A DNA stretch of 64,000 nt, from contig NZ_CP041046.1 in assembly GCF_006385595.1 (NCBI RefSeq), positions 3,038,001 through 3,102,000 on the forward strand. Reading direction: 5' to 3'. Source of the DNA: Luteibacter pinisoli (lineage in GTDB: Bacteria > Pseudomonadota > Gammaproteobacteria > Xanthomonadales > Rhodanobacteraceae). Shown in pieces: positions 41,632-52,211 of this stretch. The number at the start of each line of letters is the position of its first letter. The stretch's first letter is position 1. A program made the position numbers and the translations under genes. Under the pieces are notes generated by a model, which was not told where the DNA came from, ran no database searches, and saw only the letters and a program-made list of their open reading frames with translations.

Positions 41632-43110
41632 TCAGGCCGTGCGGCGCTCGGTCTTGGCGTTGTCCGAACGCAGGGCTTCCTGCTGCTCGAGGAACGCCGA
41701 GTCCACGCCGGTGACGTACTCGCCGGAGAAGCACGAGGTATCGAAATGCGTCAGGTCTTCGTTGCCGTCGCTCACGGCCCAGACCAGATCGTCCAGGTCC
41801 TGGTAGATCAGCCAGTCGGCGCCGAGCAGCTTCTCGACTTCCTCGACCGTGCGGCCCGCGGCGATCAGTTCATTCGCGGCCGGCATGTCGATGCCGTACA
41901 CGTTGGGGTAGCGCACCGGCGGCGCGGCCGAGGCGAAGTAAACGTTCTTCGCGCCGGCGTCCCGCGCCATCTGGATGATCTGCTTGGACGTGGTGCCGCG
42001 GACGATCGAATCGTCCACCAGCAGCACGTTCTTCTTGCGGAATTCCAGGTCGATGGCGTTGAGCTTGCGGCGCACGGATTTCACGCGCTCGCCCTGCCCC
42101 GGCATGATGAAGGTACGGCCGATGTAGCGGTTCTTGACCAGGCCTTCGCGCATCGGCACGCCCAGCGCCTGCGCCAGCGAGCTGGCCGCCGTGCGCGAGG
42201 TGTCGGGAATGGGGATGACGGCGTCGATGCCGTGGTCCGGGCCGCGCTCACGCAGGATCTTCTCGGCGAGCTTCTCGCCCATGCGCAGGCGCGCCTTGTA
42301 CACCGAGACGTCCTCGATCATCGAGTCCGGACGGGCGAGGTACACGTATTCAAAGATGCACGGCGCATGCACCGCGCCTTCGGCGCAGAGCTGCGAGAAG
42401 AGCTGGCCACCTTCGGTGATGATCACGGCTTCGCCCGGCGCGATATCGCGCACGCGCTTGAAGCCGAGCACGTCGAGTGCCACCGACTCGGACGCGACGG
42501 CGTACTCGTGGCCTTCCGGCGACGTACGCTCGCCCAGCACCAGCGGGCGAATGCCGTTCGGGTCACGGAAGGCGATGAGGCCATAGCCCAGCACCAGCGC
42601 GATGCAGGCATAACCGCCACGCGCACGGGCGTGCACGCGCGACACCGCCTGGAACACGTGTTCCGGGGTCAGGTCGCCGCGGTCTTCCATCTGCAGCTCG
42701 TGCGCGAGCACGTTGAGCAGCACTTCGGAATCGGAGTCGGTGTCGATGTGGCGACGGTCGTCCTCGAACATTTCCTTGCGCAGCTCCTCGGTGTTCACGA
42801 GGTTGCCGTTATGCGCGAAGGCGATGCCGTAGGGCGAGTTCACGTAGAAGGGCTGGGCCTCTTCCGTCCCCTCCGAACCGGCCGTGGGATAGCGGCAGTG
42901 GCCGATGCCGATGCGGCCGCGCAGCTTGCCGACGCCCGCCGAGTTGAAGACGTCGCGCACCAGCCCGTTGCCCTTGTGCAGGCGCAGGCGTGCGCCATCC
43001 ACGGTAGCGATACCGGCGGCATCCTGTCCGCGATGTTGCAGGACGGTCAGGCCGTCATACAGGGCCGATGCCACTTCCGTGGTACCGACGATGCCGATAA
43101 GTCCGCACAT
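41632..43110 (-). CDS. purF: Amidophosphoribosyltransferase
   Basis: Commits PRPP to purine synthesis using glutamine. The 492-residue protein begins MCGLIGIVG with catalytic Cys2 at the mature N-terminus and no propeptide, as in E. coli PurF. The Ntn glutaminase motifs VLQHRGQDAAGI and FAHNGNLVNT are present, and the PRPP-binding loop is NVLLVDDSIVRGTTS. It is the fourth gene of folC-SPOR-cvpA-purF, the classic E. coli order, and lies 11 bases after cvpA. Confidence 0.97.
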   Translation of the reverse strand: MCGLIGIVGTTEVASALYDGLTVLQHRGQDAAGIATVDGARLRLHKGNGLVRDVFNSAGVGKLRGRIGIGHCRYPTAGSEGTEEAQPFYVNSPYGIAFAHNGNLVNTEELRKEMFEDDRRHIDTDSDSEVLLNVLAHELQMEDRGDLTPEHVFQAVSRVHARARGGYACIALVLGYGLIAFRDPNGIRPLVLGERTSPEGHEYAVASESVALDVLGFKRVRDIAPGEAVIITEGGQLFSQLCAEGAVHAPCIFEYVYLARPDSMIEDVSVYKARLRMGEKLAEKILRERGPDHGIDAVIPIPDTSRTAASSLAQALGVPMREGLVKNRYIGRTFIMPGQGERVKSVRRKLNAIDLEFRKKNVLLVDDSIVRGTTSKQIIQMARDAGAKNVYFASAAPPVRYPNVYGIDMPAANELIAAGRTVEEVEKLLGADWLIYQDLDDLVWAVSDGNEDLTHFDTSCFSGEYVTGVDSAFLEQQEALRSDNAKTERRTA

Positions 43111-43121
43111 GGTGTTGCCTT

Positions 43122-43772
43122 CTACGAAGAGGCTGCCGTGGAGGGGGCAGCAGGGTGAGCCTGGCTATTGTCGCGCGTTTGCCCAGGGATCGGCAGGTCG
43201 CGCAGTTTCATGAGATCGTCTTTGCTGGGGAGCGTGACGTCGGGCATTTTGATGTTCTTCAACGCTTCCGGCGGATGCATGTAATCGCGCACATTGGCCG
43301 GAATCTGCTGGCCAATCCATGCGGCCGGTGCCTGGAACTGCTGGATCATGGTGGATTCACGCCACCAGGGGTCGTTCGGCAACGGCGTGAAGCCGAGGAT
43401 GAACACCACGAGGCTGACGAGGAGCACGCCCCGCGCCAGGCCGAAAAGCATGCCGAACAGGCGATCCGTGCCGCCCAGCCCCGTGCTCGCCACCAGGCGC
43501 GACACCAGGAACCGGATGACGCCGCCCACCACCAGCACGGCCACGAACGCCAGCGTGTAGCCAATACCCACGCGGGCGGTGGCATTCGACACCGTGCCTT
43601 CGAAGTAATGCGCCAGCTGCGGACCGACGGCCCAGGCAACCCAGAACGCGGCCACCCAGATCACCAGCGACAAGACCTCTGAAATGAGGCCGCGCGCCAG
43701 GCCGATCAAGACCGAGATGAACAACACCGCAAGGATGACGTAATCGGCCCAATTCACTGCGCTGCTCCCCAT
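43122..43772 (-). CDS. cvpA: CvpA family membrane protein
   Basis: A 216-residue inner-membrane protein with four predicted helices in the first about 130 residues (VNWADYVILAVLFISVLIGLA opening). A cytoplasmic C-terminal tail of about 80 polar residues follows. CvpA is needed for colicin V export and bile or detergent resistance in enterics; its biochemical role is unsettled. A GTG at 43757 (VNWADY) is an alternative start matching the usual N-terminus. It sits between the SPOR gene and purF. Confidence 0.93.
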   Translation of the reverse strand: MGSSAVNWADYVILAVLFISVLIGLARGLISEVLSLVIWVAAFWVAWAVGPQLAHYFEGTVSNATARVGIGYTLAFVAVLVVGGVIRFLVSRLVASTGLGGTDRLFGMLFGLARGVLLVSLVVFILGFTPLPNDPWWRESTMIQQFQAPAAWIGQQIPANVRDYMHPPEALKNIKMPDVTLPSKDDLMKLRDLPIPGQTRDNSQAHPAAPSTAASS

Positions 43773-43799
43773 GTGGCGATGTCGCGTGGCCCGGCGCCC

Positions 43800-44877
43800 T
43801 TACGGGGCCGACACCACGACGCCATCGAGGCCGACCTTGGCCTTGATCTGGTCTTTCAGGCGTACCGCGTCGTCACGCTGCGTCTGCGGCCCGGCGCGGA
43901 CGCGCCAGAGCTTCGCGCCGCTGCTGGAAGCGATGCTGTCGACATAGCCGGCGATGCCGGCGGCGCGCAGCTTGTCGCGCAGGCGGGTCGCCTCGGCCTC
44001 GCTGCTCACCGCAGCCACCTGGACGGCGAAGCCACCGGCGCGCGGCGCGGCGGCCGGCACGGCAGCCGCCTGGGCCGGCGGGGCGGCGGGCGCGGCGACC
44101 TTGGGCGGCGCCGGCACATCGGCCGACTGGGCCTCCGGCTTTGACGACAGCGAAGCGGGCGCGCCCGGCACGGCGGCCGTGATCTTCAGGCGCGCGGCTT
44201 CCGCCGCGGCACGGGTTTCGAACGGGCCCGCGGTGACGCGGGTCAGCGCCTTGCCGGCCTGGTTCAGGCTGGCCGTCGCCACCGGGTAACCGAGGGCGCG
44301 CACCTTCTGCACGACCGCGTCGGCCTTGCTGCGATCGGCGTAAGCGCTGAGGTTGATCGTGAAGCTGCCGCGCGCCGCGGTACCGACGGGCACGGCGGCG
44401 GCCGGCGCCGGTGCAGGCGTGGCGAGCGCAGGAGCCTGCGCGGGCTTCGAGGGCTTGGCTGGCGTGGCGGCTGGCGTGGCGAAATCTTCCGGAAGGGCTT
44501 CCGGCGGCTTGCGTGAGGCGATATCCACCGACGCAAGGCGGCTGCCCGTGCCAGGGGCCGGGGTAACAGCGGCCGGCAGGGGCGGCCGGGGCGGCGGACG
44601 GCGCCTGGGCCGGCTGGCCGGCGGGCGCGCCAGGCGCGGCGGCAGGCGCCTGCGTGGCCGGGGCTTGCGCGGCGGCGGGCGTCGCCGTGCCGTTCGGGGA
44701 GACATCCAGCGTGCGCGACTGCAGTTCGCGATCCGGTGCCGGCGGAATCTCAAGGCTGACCGTCTGGTCGGTGTCACTTTTCGGCGGCGTGCTGGAGAAC
44801 AGCATCGGCACGATCAGGACAAGCAGGGCAATGAGGACGGCGGCACCCAGCAGGCGTGTTTTCAAGGAAGGCTCCAT
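43800..44877 (-). pseudogene. dedD: SPOR-domain (DedD-like) cell-division protein, reading frame broken
   Basis: The N-terminal part (from ATG 44877) is in one frame: MEPSLKTRLLGAAVLIALLV membrane anchor, then LEIPPAPDRELQSRTLDVSP and an Ala/Pro linker up to about 44580. The C-terminal part is in the +1 frame: TPAPGTGSRLASVDIASRKP, then two SPOR-like repeats (GSFTINLSAYADRSKADAVV and GGFAVQVAAVSSEAEATRLR) to the stop at 43800. Removing one base near 44566-44590 would rejoin them. Both frames stay open past the break, so neither alone is a sensible protein. SPOR domains bind denuded septal glycan. Location between folC and cvpA is the dedD slot. Sequencing error, mutation or frameshifting cannot be told apart here. 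Confidence 0.85.
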
Positions 44878-44952
44878 TCGACCGACGCAGTGCGGATCAG
44901 CGCGATTATAACCGGCAATGGGCAGGGCCCGGTGCCCTCCCCGTGTCGTCGT

Positions 44953-46245
44953 TCACACCCGCGTGGTGAGCGCGGCGCCCGCCACGAAGAACGAGCCGAA
45001 AAGCAGCACGGTGTCGTCCTCGCCCGCCGCCTCGCGAGCGGCTTGCCAGGCCGGGGCGACGCCGGGGAATGCCGCGCGCTCCGCCTCGGGCAACGCCGCG
45101 GCGACGGCGGCATCCAGTACCGCGGCGGGCAGCCCGCGAGGCGTGTCCTGGTCGAGCCCCGCCAGGAACCAGCGGTCCACGCGGCGACCGACGGCGGCGA
45201 CCACGCCCGCCACATCCTTGTCGGCCAGCGCGCCATACACGGCGAACACCCGGCCTGCCCGCGGCTGCGCATCCAGCCACTCGGCCAGCGCACGGGCGGC
45301 CTGCGGGTTATGGCCGACGTCCACCACCGTGAGCGGCCGCTCGCCGATCCGCTGCAGGCGGCCGCCGACACGGACCTGGGCCAGCGCCGACGCGATCGCG
45401 GCCAGCGGCACGGTCAAGACCGGGCGTAGCGCATGCAGGGCGGCGATGGCCGCCGAGGCATTGGCGAACTGCACGGGTGCCGCGAGCGCCGGCCGGGGCA
45501 GCTCGAGCGACGCGCCGTCGGTGTGCAGCCAGCGCCACGTCGGCGCCGTGCCGGTTTCCCACCAGTACGACGAGCCGGCGCGCTCGATCATGGCACCCAC
45601 GCCGCGAAGCGCTTCCAGCAGGCCTTCGGGCGGATCGAGTTCACCGACCACGGCCGGCCGCGCCGCCCGGGCGATCCCCGCCTTCTCACGCCCGATGCTG
45701 TCGCGGTCGTCGCCGAGCCATGCCTGATGATCCAGGTCGATCGTCGTGATCACCACCCCGTCGGCATCGATGATATTCACGGCGTCGAGCCGGCCGCCGA
45801 GTCCCACCTCAAGGATGGCGACATCCACGCCGGCGCGCGCCATGACGTCGATGGCGGCCAGCGTGCCGAACTCAAAATAGGTCTGCGGGATGGCACCCCG
45901 CGCAGATTCGATGCGCTCGAAGGAAGCGACGAGATCCGCATCGGCGGCGTCCGCGCCGTCGATGCGCACGCGCTCGTTGTAACGAAGAAGGTGCGGCGAG
46001 GTGTAGGTGCCCGTGCGGTACCCGGCCGCACGGAGCATCCCTTCGAGCAGGGCAACGGTGGAGCCCTTGCCATTGGTGCCGCCCACCGTGATCACGATGG
46101 GTGCCGGTCGTGGCGCGCCCATCGCTTCCCACACGGCACGGACGCGATCGAGGCCAAGCTCGATATCGCGCACGTTCGTGGTTTCCTGGTAAGCCAGCCA
46201 CTCATCGAGAGTGCGACTGACGCGGGCGGGAGGGGTGTCCGGCAT
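44953..46245 (-). CDS. folC: Bifunctional folylpolyglutamate/dihydrofolate synthase
   Basis: Adds glutamate to dihydropteroate and to folates. The 430-residue Mur-ligase-type enzyme shows TVGGTNGKGSTVALLEGML (P-loop), TSPHLLRYNERVRIDG, AILEVGLGGRLDAVN and DHQAWLG. The start at 46245 (MPDTPPARVSRTLDEWL) fits the family; 19 upstream codons are unconserved. It heads folC-SPOR-cvpA-purF and is divergent from the membrane hydroxylase gene. Confidence 0.96.
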   Translation of the reverse strand: MPDTPPARVSRTLDEWLAYQETTNVRDIELGLDRVRAVWEAMGAPRPAPIVITVGGTNGKGSTVALLEGMLRAAGYRTGTYTSPHLLRYNERVRIDGADAADADLVASFERIESARGAIPQTYFEFGTLAAIDVMARAGVDVAILEVGLGGRLDAVNIIDADGVVITTIDLDHQAWLGDDRDSIGREKAGIARAARPAVVGELDPPEGLLEALRGVGAMIERAGSSYWWETGTAPTWRWLHTDGASLELPRPALAAPVQFANASAAIAALHALRPVLTVPLAAIASALAQVRVGGRLQRIGERPLTVVDVGHNPQAARALAEWLDAQPRAGRVFAVYGALADKDVAGVVAAVGRRVDRWFLAGLDQDTPRGLPAAVLDAAVAAALPEAERAAFPGVAPAWQAAREAAGEDDTVLLFGSFFVAGAALTTRV

Positions 46246-46336
46246 GACGGAAAGCTCAACGAAAGAGCGGTGAAGCTTAATATCCGGGCCGCCTGCGCGC
46301 ACGTGCGCCGGGCGTACGCGTCGTCAGAGGCCCGTC

Positions 46337-47380
46337 ATGTTCGCGCCATGGTCCTTTCTGGTGGAGTGGACAAGCGTCCATGCCATCGCCCCACTCCTTG
46401 CCTGGCTGCACCTCGGCAACCTGGCCGGCGACCCGCGAGAGATCGCCGAGGCGATCCTCATCTCGCTCTGCCAGGTGGGCATCATCGCCTTCATCTTCCG
46501 CCCGATGGAGTCGATATGGCCAGCGGAGCGCTGGGAACACCGCAAGCTCACCCGCGTGGACCTGCAGTACACCCTGATGATGCTGCTGGGTATCTTTCCC
46601 GTCTTCAGCTACCTCGTCCTTACACCGATCAGCAACTACTTCGGTGGCGCCGACACCGGGCCGGGTGACGCATCGCTGCTCGGCATCGTGCACTGGGTAC
46701 CCGCGCTGGCATCCCACCCGGTGATCCTGTTCGTCATCTACTACGTCATTTACGACCTGGTCTATTACTGGATGCATCGGCTCCAGCACGCCCTGCCATG
46801 GTGGTGGGCGCTGCACAGCATGCATCACAGCACCCGGCAGATGAGTTGTTGGACCAACGATCGCGGCAGCCTGGTCGACGGCTTCCTGCAGTCGATGGTG
46901 CTGGCGGGCGTGGGTGTCGTCATTGGCGTGGCGCCGACGGATTTTGCCTGGCTGGTACTGCTCGGCGAGCTGGTACAGAACTTCTCGCACGCCAATGTGC
47001 GCATTCGCTTCGGGCCGGTTGGCGACCGGTTGCTCGTCTCACCCACGTTCCACCGTTTGCATCACATGGTGGTCGACCCTGATCGCCCTGCCCTGCACAA
47101 CTGCAACTTCGGCCAGGTCTTCTCGCTATGGGACTCGCTGTTCGGCACGGCCTTGCACGGTGAACCGATCCGGCCGACCGGCGTAGGCGACCCGATGGTC
47201 GATGCGGATAATGAAAAGGGATTGGCCGGATTGCACTGGGCGGCCTTCCGACGCTTCTGGGGCGCGGTGACATGCAAGGCCGGCTGGCGCCCTGGCGAAG
47301 TAGCGTTTACCGAGGATTACCGACCGATACCCGTTGCGGATATCGATTTGCATGCGCTGCACGAAAAAGCCAGCCCTTAG
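46337..47380 (+). CDS. Sterol desaturase/fatty acid hydroxylase family membrane protein
   Basis: A 347-residue di-iron membrane enzyme. The histidine clusters are WMHRLQHALPWWWALHSMHH and SPTFHRLHHMV, with VDPDRPALHNCNFGQ downstream, matching the ERG3-type superfamily. About four hydrophobic stretches lie in the first 200 residues. Members hydroxylate or desaturate sterols, ornithine lipids, ceramides or fatty acids, so the substrate is unclear. It is a single gene divergent from folC, and its stop codon lies within the stem of the following terminator. Confidence 0.88.
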   Translation: MFAPWSFLVEWTSVHAIAPLLAWLHLGNLAGDPREIAEAILISLCQVGIIAFIFRPMESIWPAERWEHRKLTRVDLQYTLMMLLGIFPVFSYLVLTPISNYFGGADTGPGDASLLGIVHWVPALASHPVILFVIYYVIYDLVYYWMHRLQHALPWWWALHSMHHSTRQMSCWTNDRGSLVDGFLQSMVLAGVGVVIGVAPTDFAWLVLLGELVQNFSHANVRIRFGPVGDRLLVSPTFHRLHHMVVDPDRPALHNCNFGQVFSLWDSLFGTALHGEPIRPTGVGDPMVDADNEKGLAGLHWAAFRRFWGAVTCKAGWRPGEVAFTEDYRPIPVADIDLHALHEKASP

Positions 47381-47393
47381 GCTGGCTTTTTCG
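47362..47393. terminator. Bidirectional intrinsic terminator overlapping a stop codon
   Basis: CGAAAAAGCCAGCC pairs with GGCTGGCTTTTTCG around a short loop; the TAG of the membrane hydroxylase gene (47378-47380) lies in it. A5 and T5 flanks let it act on both strands, also serving the convergent purA, whose stop is 19 bases away. Confidence 0.92.
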
Positions 47394-47411
47394 TCTCGTC
47401 ACAAACCGCGA

Positions 47412-48716
<1,305 letters not shown>

Positions 48717-48769
48717 GATGGTGGTTCTCTTAGGTTGCTTGTGCCCGCGGGGGCGATGTGGAGGCTGGG

Positions 48770-49639
48770 TTAGCGCTGGCGGCCGGGGCCGTCGTTGAGG
48801 TAGCGCAGGAATTCGGAATCGGGCTTGAGCACGAGCGTGGATTTACCATCGGCGAACGCCTTACGGTACGCCGCCATGCTGCGATAAAACGCGAAGAACT
48901 CGGGGTCCTGCCCGTACGCGGAAGCATAGATCGCCGCCGCCTTGGCGTCGCCATCGCCGCGCACCGAGGTCGCGTCGCGGTTGGCGTCAGCCAGGATCAC
49001 GGCGCGCTGGCGGTCGGCCTCGGCATGGATCTTCTGGGCGTTTTCCTGGCCCGTGGAACGCAGCTCGTTGGCCAGGCGCGTGCGCTCGGTGCGCATGCGC
49101 TTGTACACCGAACCGCTCACCTCTTCGGGCAGGTCGATGCGCTTGATGCGCACGTCGACCACGCTGATGCCGAGCGTCTTGCGCGCGATATCGTCGGTGC
49201 GCTGGCGCACATGGCCAGTGATGTCCTTGCGGCCACCGCTGATCAGGTCTTCGAGCGTGCGCGAGTTGAACTCGTCGCGCAGGGCGTCCTTCACCACGGG
49301 GGTGAGGCGGCCGATCGCGGCGGTGGGATCACCGGCCGTGGCGCGGTAGTACGCCGCGTTATCCGCGATACGCCACTTCACGTAGAAATCGACGGCGACC
49401 GTCTTCTTTTCCTTGGTGAAGTAACGCTCCGGCGGCGCGTCCAGGCCGAGGATGCGGTCGTCGAACAACACGGCCTGCTGGGCCAGCGGTACCTTGAAAT
49501 GCAGGCCCGGCTGGTAATCCGAACGCACGATGCGGCCGAACTGCAGCAGCAGCGCGTTCTGGCCTTCCTTCACCACGAAGACGCTGTTGAAGCCCAGCAG
49601 GACCAGGGCGACGGCGACAAGACCGGAAATGATCTTCAC
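48770..49639 (-). CDS. hflC: HflC, modulator of FtsH protease
   Basis: A 289-residue SPFH-domain protein with an N-terminal membrane segment (IISGLVAVALVLLGFNSVFV). The SPFH motif FVVKEGQNALLLQFGRIVRS follows, then a long helical region containing RTERTRLANELRSTGQENAQ. With HflK it forms the large periplasmic cage around FtsH. Its ATG overlaps the hflK stop (ATGA), so the two subunits are translated in step. Confidence 0.96.
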   Translation of the reverse strand: MKIISGLVAVALVLLGFNSVFVVKEGQNALLLQFGRIVRSDYQPGLHFKVPLAQQAVLFDDRILGLDAPPERYFTKEKKTVAVDFYVKWRIADNAAYYRATAGDPTAAIGRLTPVVKDALRDEFNSRTLEDLISGGRKDITGHVRQRTDDIARKTLGISVVDVRIKRIDLPEEVSGSVYKRMRTERTRLANELRSTGQENAQKIHAEADRQRAVILADANRDATSVRGDGDAKAAAIYASAYGQDPEFFAFYRSMAAYRKAFADGKSTLVLKPDSEFLRYLNDGPGRQR

Positions 49640-50763
49640 GGGTTGCCTCCCTGCGTGGCCGGTGCGGCATCGGTGGTGGCGGACTGGACGACGGTGCCCA
49701 CGCCGGGCACGTTGCGCACGCTGGTGTTGCCGGCTTCCACCGGCAGCTGGATGAGGTTCTTGCCGTTCGTGCCGTCCACGACCTTCGGGTTATGGCTCAT
49801 CACGTCCTCGACGGTTTCCAGCCACAGGCGGCGCCGGGTGACATCGGGCGCGCCGCGGTATTCCTTCAGCAGCAGGTTGAAGCGGTCGGCGTCGCCTGTG
49901 GCGACGGCGATGCGCTCCACGCGGTCGGCCTCGGCCGAGCCGGCGATGCGGGCGGCTTCGCCACGCGCCTCGGGGAGGATCTTGCTCTGGTAGGCCAGGG
50001 CTTCGTTCTCGGCGCGCTGGCGGTCTTCACGGGCGGCGTTCACGTCGTCGAAGGCGTCCTTGACCTCGCGCGGCGGCGACACGCTCTGGAAGCTCACCCC
50101 GGTGACCGCGATGCCGGCGTCATACATGTCCAGGGTGGACTGGAGGATGTCGCGGGTCTGCTGCTGCAGGCTCGCCTTGGCTTCGGGGCTGGCGTCGGCG
50201 GCCGCGGACGGGTCCGCCGGGGCATCGGCGCCCGGCGTGGTCAGGATGTTGTCCATGGCGTTGGCGCCCACGACCGAGCGCACCGCCGCCTCGGCGGCGT
50301 TCTTCAGCATGTTTTCAGCGTTATCCGCATTGGAAAACAGGAACTTGCGCGCGTCCGAGACCTGGTACTGCACGTTGAAGTCGATGGCGATGATGTTCTC
50401 GTCGCGGGTGAGCATCGACACCGTGTCGGAGACCGTGCGCACCTGGGTGGTTTCCACCTTGGTCACGGTCTCAATCGGGTTCGGGGCCTTCAGGTGCATG
50501 CCCGGGGGCAGCACGCGGGAGAACTGGCCGAAGCGCAGCACCACGCCGACCTGGCGGGCGTCGATCACCGTGAAGCTGGAGACCAGCAGCCAGGCGACGA
50601 TGAACACCAGGAGGATGGCCAGCAAACCGCCGCTGCCAGCACCAAAGCGGCCGAACCGCGAGGTGAACTGCTTGAGCAGGCCGTCGAGGTCGAACTTGCG
50701 CTGACCCTGCCGGTTGCGGTTCCAGGGGTCCTTCTGGCCGTTGCCGGGTTCGTTCCAGGGCAT
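49636..50763 (-). CDS. hflK: HflK, modulator of FtsH protease
   Basis: A 375-residue SPFH protein. The N-terminus MPWNEPGNGQKDPW is the typical HflK cytoplasmic tail, followed by one membrane helix at about 50-70 (LLAILLVFIVAWLLVSSFTV). The SPFH domain contains DARQVGVVLRFGQF and the C-terminal region has AENEALAYQSKILPEARGEA. Partner of HflC. It lies 104 bases after hflX and has its own candidate promoter and a 5' hairpin in that gap. Confidence 0.96.
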   Translation of the reverse strand: MPWNEPGNGQKDPWNRNRQGQRKFDLDGLLKQFTSRFGRFGAGSGGLLAILLVFIVAWLLVSSFTVIDARQVGVVLRFGQFSRVLPPGMHLKAPNPIETVTKVETTQVRTVSDTVSMLTRDENIIAIDFNVQYQVSDARKFLFSNADNAENMLKNAAEAAVRSVVGANAMDNILTTPGADAPADPSAAADASPEAKASLQQQTRDILQSTLDMYDAGIAVTGVSFQSVSPPREVKDAFDDVNAAREDRQRAENEALAYQSKILPEARGEAARIAGSAEADRVERIAVATGDADRFNLLLKEYRGAPDVTRRRLWLETVEDVMSHNPKVVDGTNGKNLIQLPVEAGNTSVRNVPGVGTVVQSATTDAAPATQGGNP

Positions 50764-50815
50764 GGTCGACAGTCTCCTTGGGGGACCGGAGGGTGGGCGG
50801 CTGGAAAGCCTTCAG

Positions 50816-50835
50816 GCGCGCCCAAATGGGCGCGC
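50816..50835 (-). other. Perfect 9-bp hairpin in the hflK leader
   Basis: GCGCGCCCA and TGGGCGCGC (50816-50835) form a stem around AA. On the minus strand it starts about 12 bases after a TAGAAT -10 candidate, so it would sit at the very 5' end of an hflKC transcript. Such 5' stem-loops stabilise mRNAs against RNase E and RppH. It is too far from the start codon to block translation. Confidence 0.5.
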
Positions 50836-50846
50836 AAACGCCGTTA

Positions 50847-50852
50847 ATTCTA
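50847..50852 (-). promoter_or_regulatory. Candidate -10 (TAGAAT) for hflKC
   Basis: TAGAAT on the minus strand between hflX and hflK, 84 bases upstream of the hflK ATG. A convincing -35 is not seen. Confidence 0.35.
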
Positions 50853-50867
50853 CCAGAGGACGATCGC

Positions 50868-52178
50868 TCAGTGCTCGGCGTGAGGCGGATCGATCAGTTC
50901 GCGCAGGGGCGAACCATGGATATCGTCGCCCACGAGCGGGGCCAGGACGGAGCGCGGGGCATCGATATCGAGCTGCCAGCCATGTTCATCGACGGCCTCC
51001 CCTGCGATGGCACCGGCGGCCTTCAGCCGGGCGTGCAGCCGGCCCGCGCTGAGTGGCAGGCGTACGCCGGCGCGGATGCGCTCACCACCGAGCAGCTCAC
51101 CGAGGGCCTCGCGCAGGCCGTCGACGCCGGCACCGGAATGGGCCGACAACCACACCTGGCGCGGCTTGCCGTCGTCGCCCCGATCCACCCGGGGCAGCGC
51201 GTCCTCGATGAGATCAATCTTATTCATGACCATCAGCTGGGGGACATCCCCGGCGCCGATCTCCTCGAGGACCGCATTCACCACCCGGCCGAGAAGCTCG
51301 CGCTCCTCGTCCGCCGCGTCGCTGACGTGCAGGAGAAGGTCGGCATCGCGTGCCTCGGCCAGCGTCGCCCGGAAGGCGGCCACGAGGTCATGGGGCAGTT
51401 CACGGATGAAGCCGACGGTATCCGCGACCACGGCCGGGCCGCAGGACAGGTTGTCGATCTTGCGGACCGTCGGGTCCAGCGTGGCGAACAGCTGGTCGGC
51501 CGCGTAGACGCCGCCGGTGGTCAGCGCATTGAACAGCGTGGACTTGCCGGCGTTGGTATAGCCGACCAGGGCCACGCGGGGCACGGTATTACGCAGCCGC
51601 GCGCGGCGTTGCTGGTCGCGCTGGACCTTCACCTTCTCGAGGCGCTTGCTCAGCATCTTCACGCGCTCGGCAAGCAGGCGGCGGTCGGTCTCCAACTGGG
51701 TTTCACCCGGGCCGCGGTTGCCGATGGCACCGCCGCGCTGGGCGTCCAGATGGGTCCAGCCACGGACCAGGCGGGTTGCCAGGTGCTTGAGCTGCGCCAG
51801 CTCCACTTCCAGCTTGCCTTCGTGCGAACGGGCGCGTTGGGCAAAGATGTCCAGGATCAGGCCGGCGCGGTCGACCACGCGGGTCTTCAGGTGCTTTTCG
51901 AGGTTGCGCTCCTGCACCGGCGTGAGTTCGTGGTCCACCAGGACCAGGTCCGCCTCCAGGGCGCGCACGGCCTCGGCGACCTCGTCGGCCTTGCCGGTAC
52001 CGATATAGAAACGGGGATTGGGCGTGGCGACGCGCGCCGTGATGCTGGTGAGGACCTCGGCGCCTGCCGAAGCCACCAGTTCGGCGAATTCCTCGCCGCG
52101 GCGCACCGCGTCGCCCTCGCCCCGCGAATGCGGAAGCACCAGGATGGCCCGGTCGCCTTTCTTTTGCCTATCGAACAC
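50868..52178 (-). CDS. hflX: GTPase HflX
   Basis: A 436-residue ribosome-associated GTPase that splits stalled 70S ribosomes after heat stress. The N-terminal HflX domain has RFYIGTGKADEVAE and LILDIFAQRARSHEGKLEVE. The glycine-rich linker RGGAIGNRGPGETQLETDRR precedes the G domain, with G1 GYTNAGKSTLFNAL, G3 DTVGFI and G4 NKID. A C-terminal extension of about 80 residues follows. It lies 97 bases after hfq, separated by a strong hairpin. Confidence 0.97.
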   Translation of the reverse strand: MFDRQKKGDRAILVLPHSRGEGDAVRRGEEFAELVASAGAEVLTSITARVATPNPRFYIGTGKADEVAEAVRALEADLVLVDHELTPVQERNLEKHLKTRVVDRAGLILDIFAQRARSHEGKLEVELAQLKHLATRLVRGWTHLDAQRGGAIGNRGPGETQLETDRRLLAERVKMLSKRLEKVKVQRDQQRRARLRNTVPRVALVGYTNAGKSTLFNALTTGGVYAADQLFATLDPTVRKIDNLSCGPAVVADTVGFIRELPHDLVAAFRATLAEARDADLLLHVSDAADEERELLGRVVNAVLEEIGAGDVPQLMVMNKIDLIEDALPRVDRGDDGKPRQVWLSAHSGAGVDGLREALGELLGGERIRAGVRLPLSAGRLHARLKAAGAIAGEAVDEHGWQLDIDAPRSVLAPLVGDDIHGSPLRELIDPPHAEH

Positions 52179-52211
52179 TTAGGGGTGTCACCTCATGGAT
52201 GGAGAAAGGGA

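Noticed and set aside
43873..44560. Continuation of the SPOR gene N-terminal frame without shifting
   Set aside because: It stays open but becomes Arg/Gly/Cys-rich nonsense (GRCYPGPWHGQPPC) and lacks SPOR repeats, which appear in the neighbouring frame.
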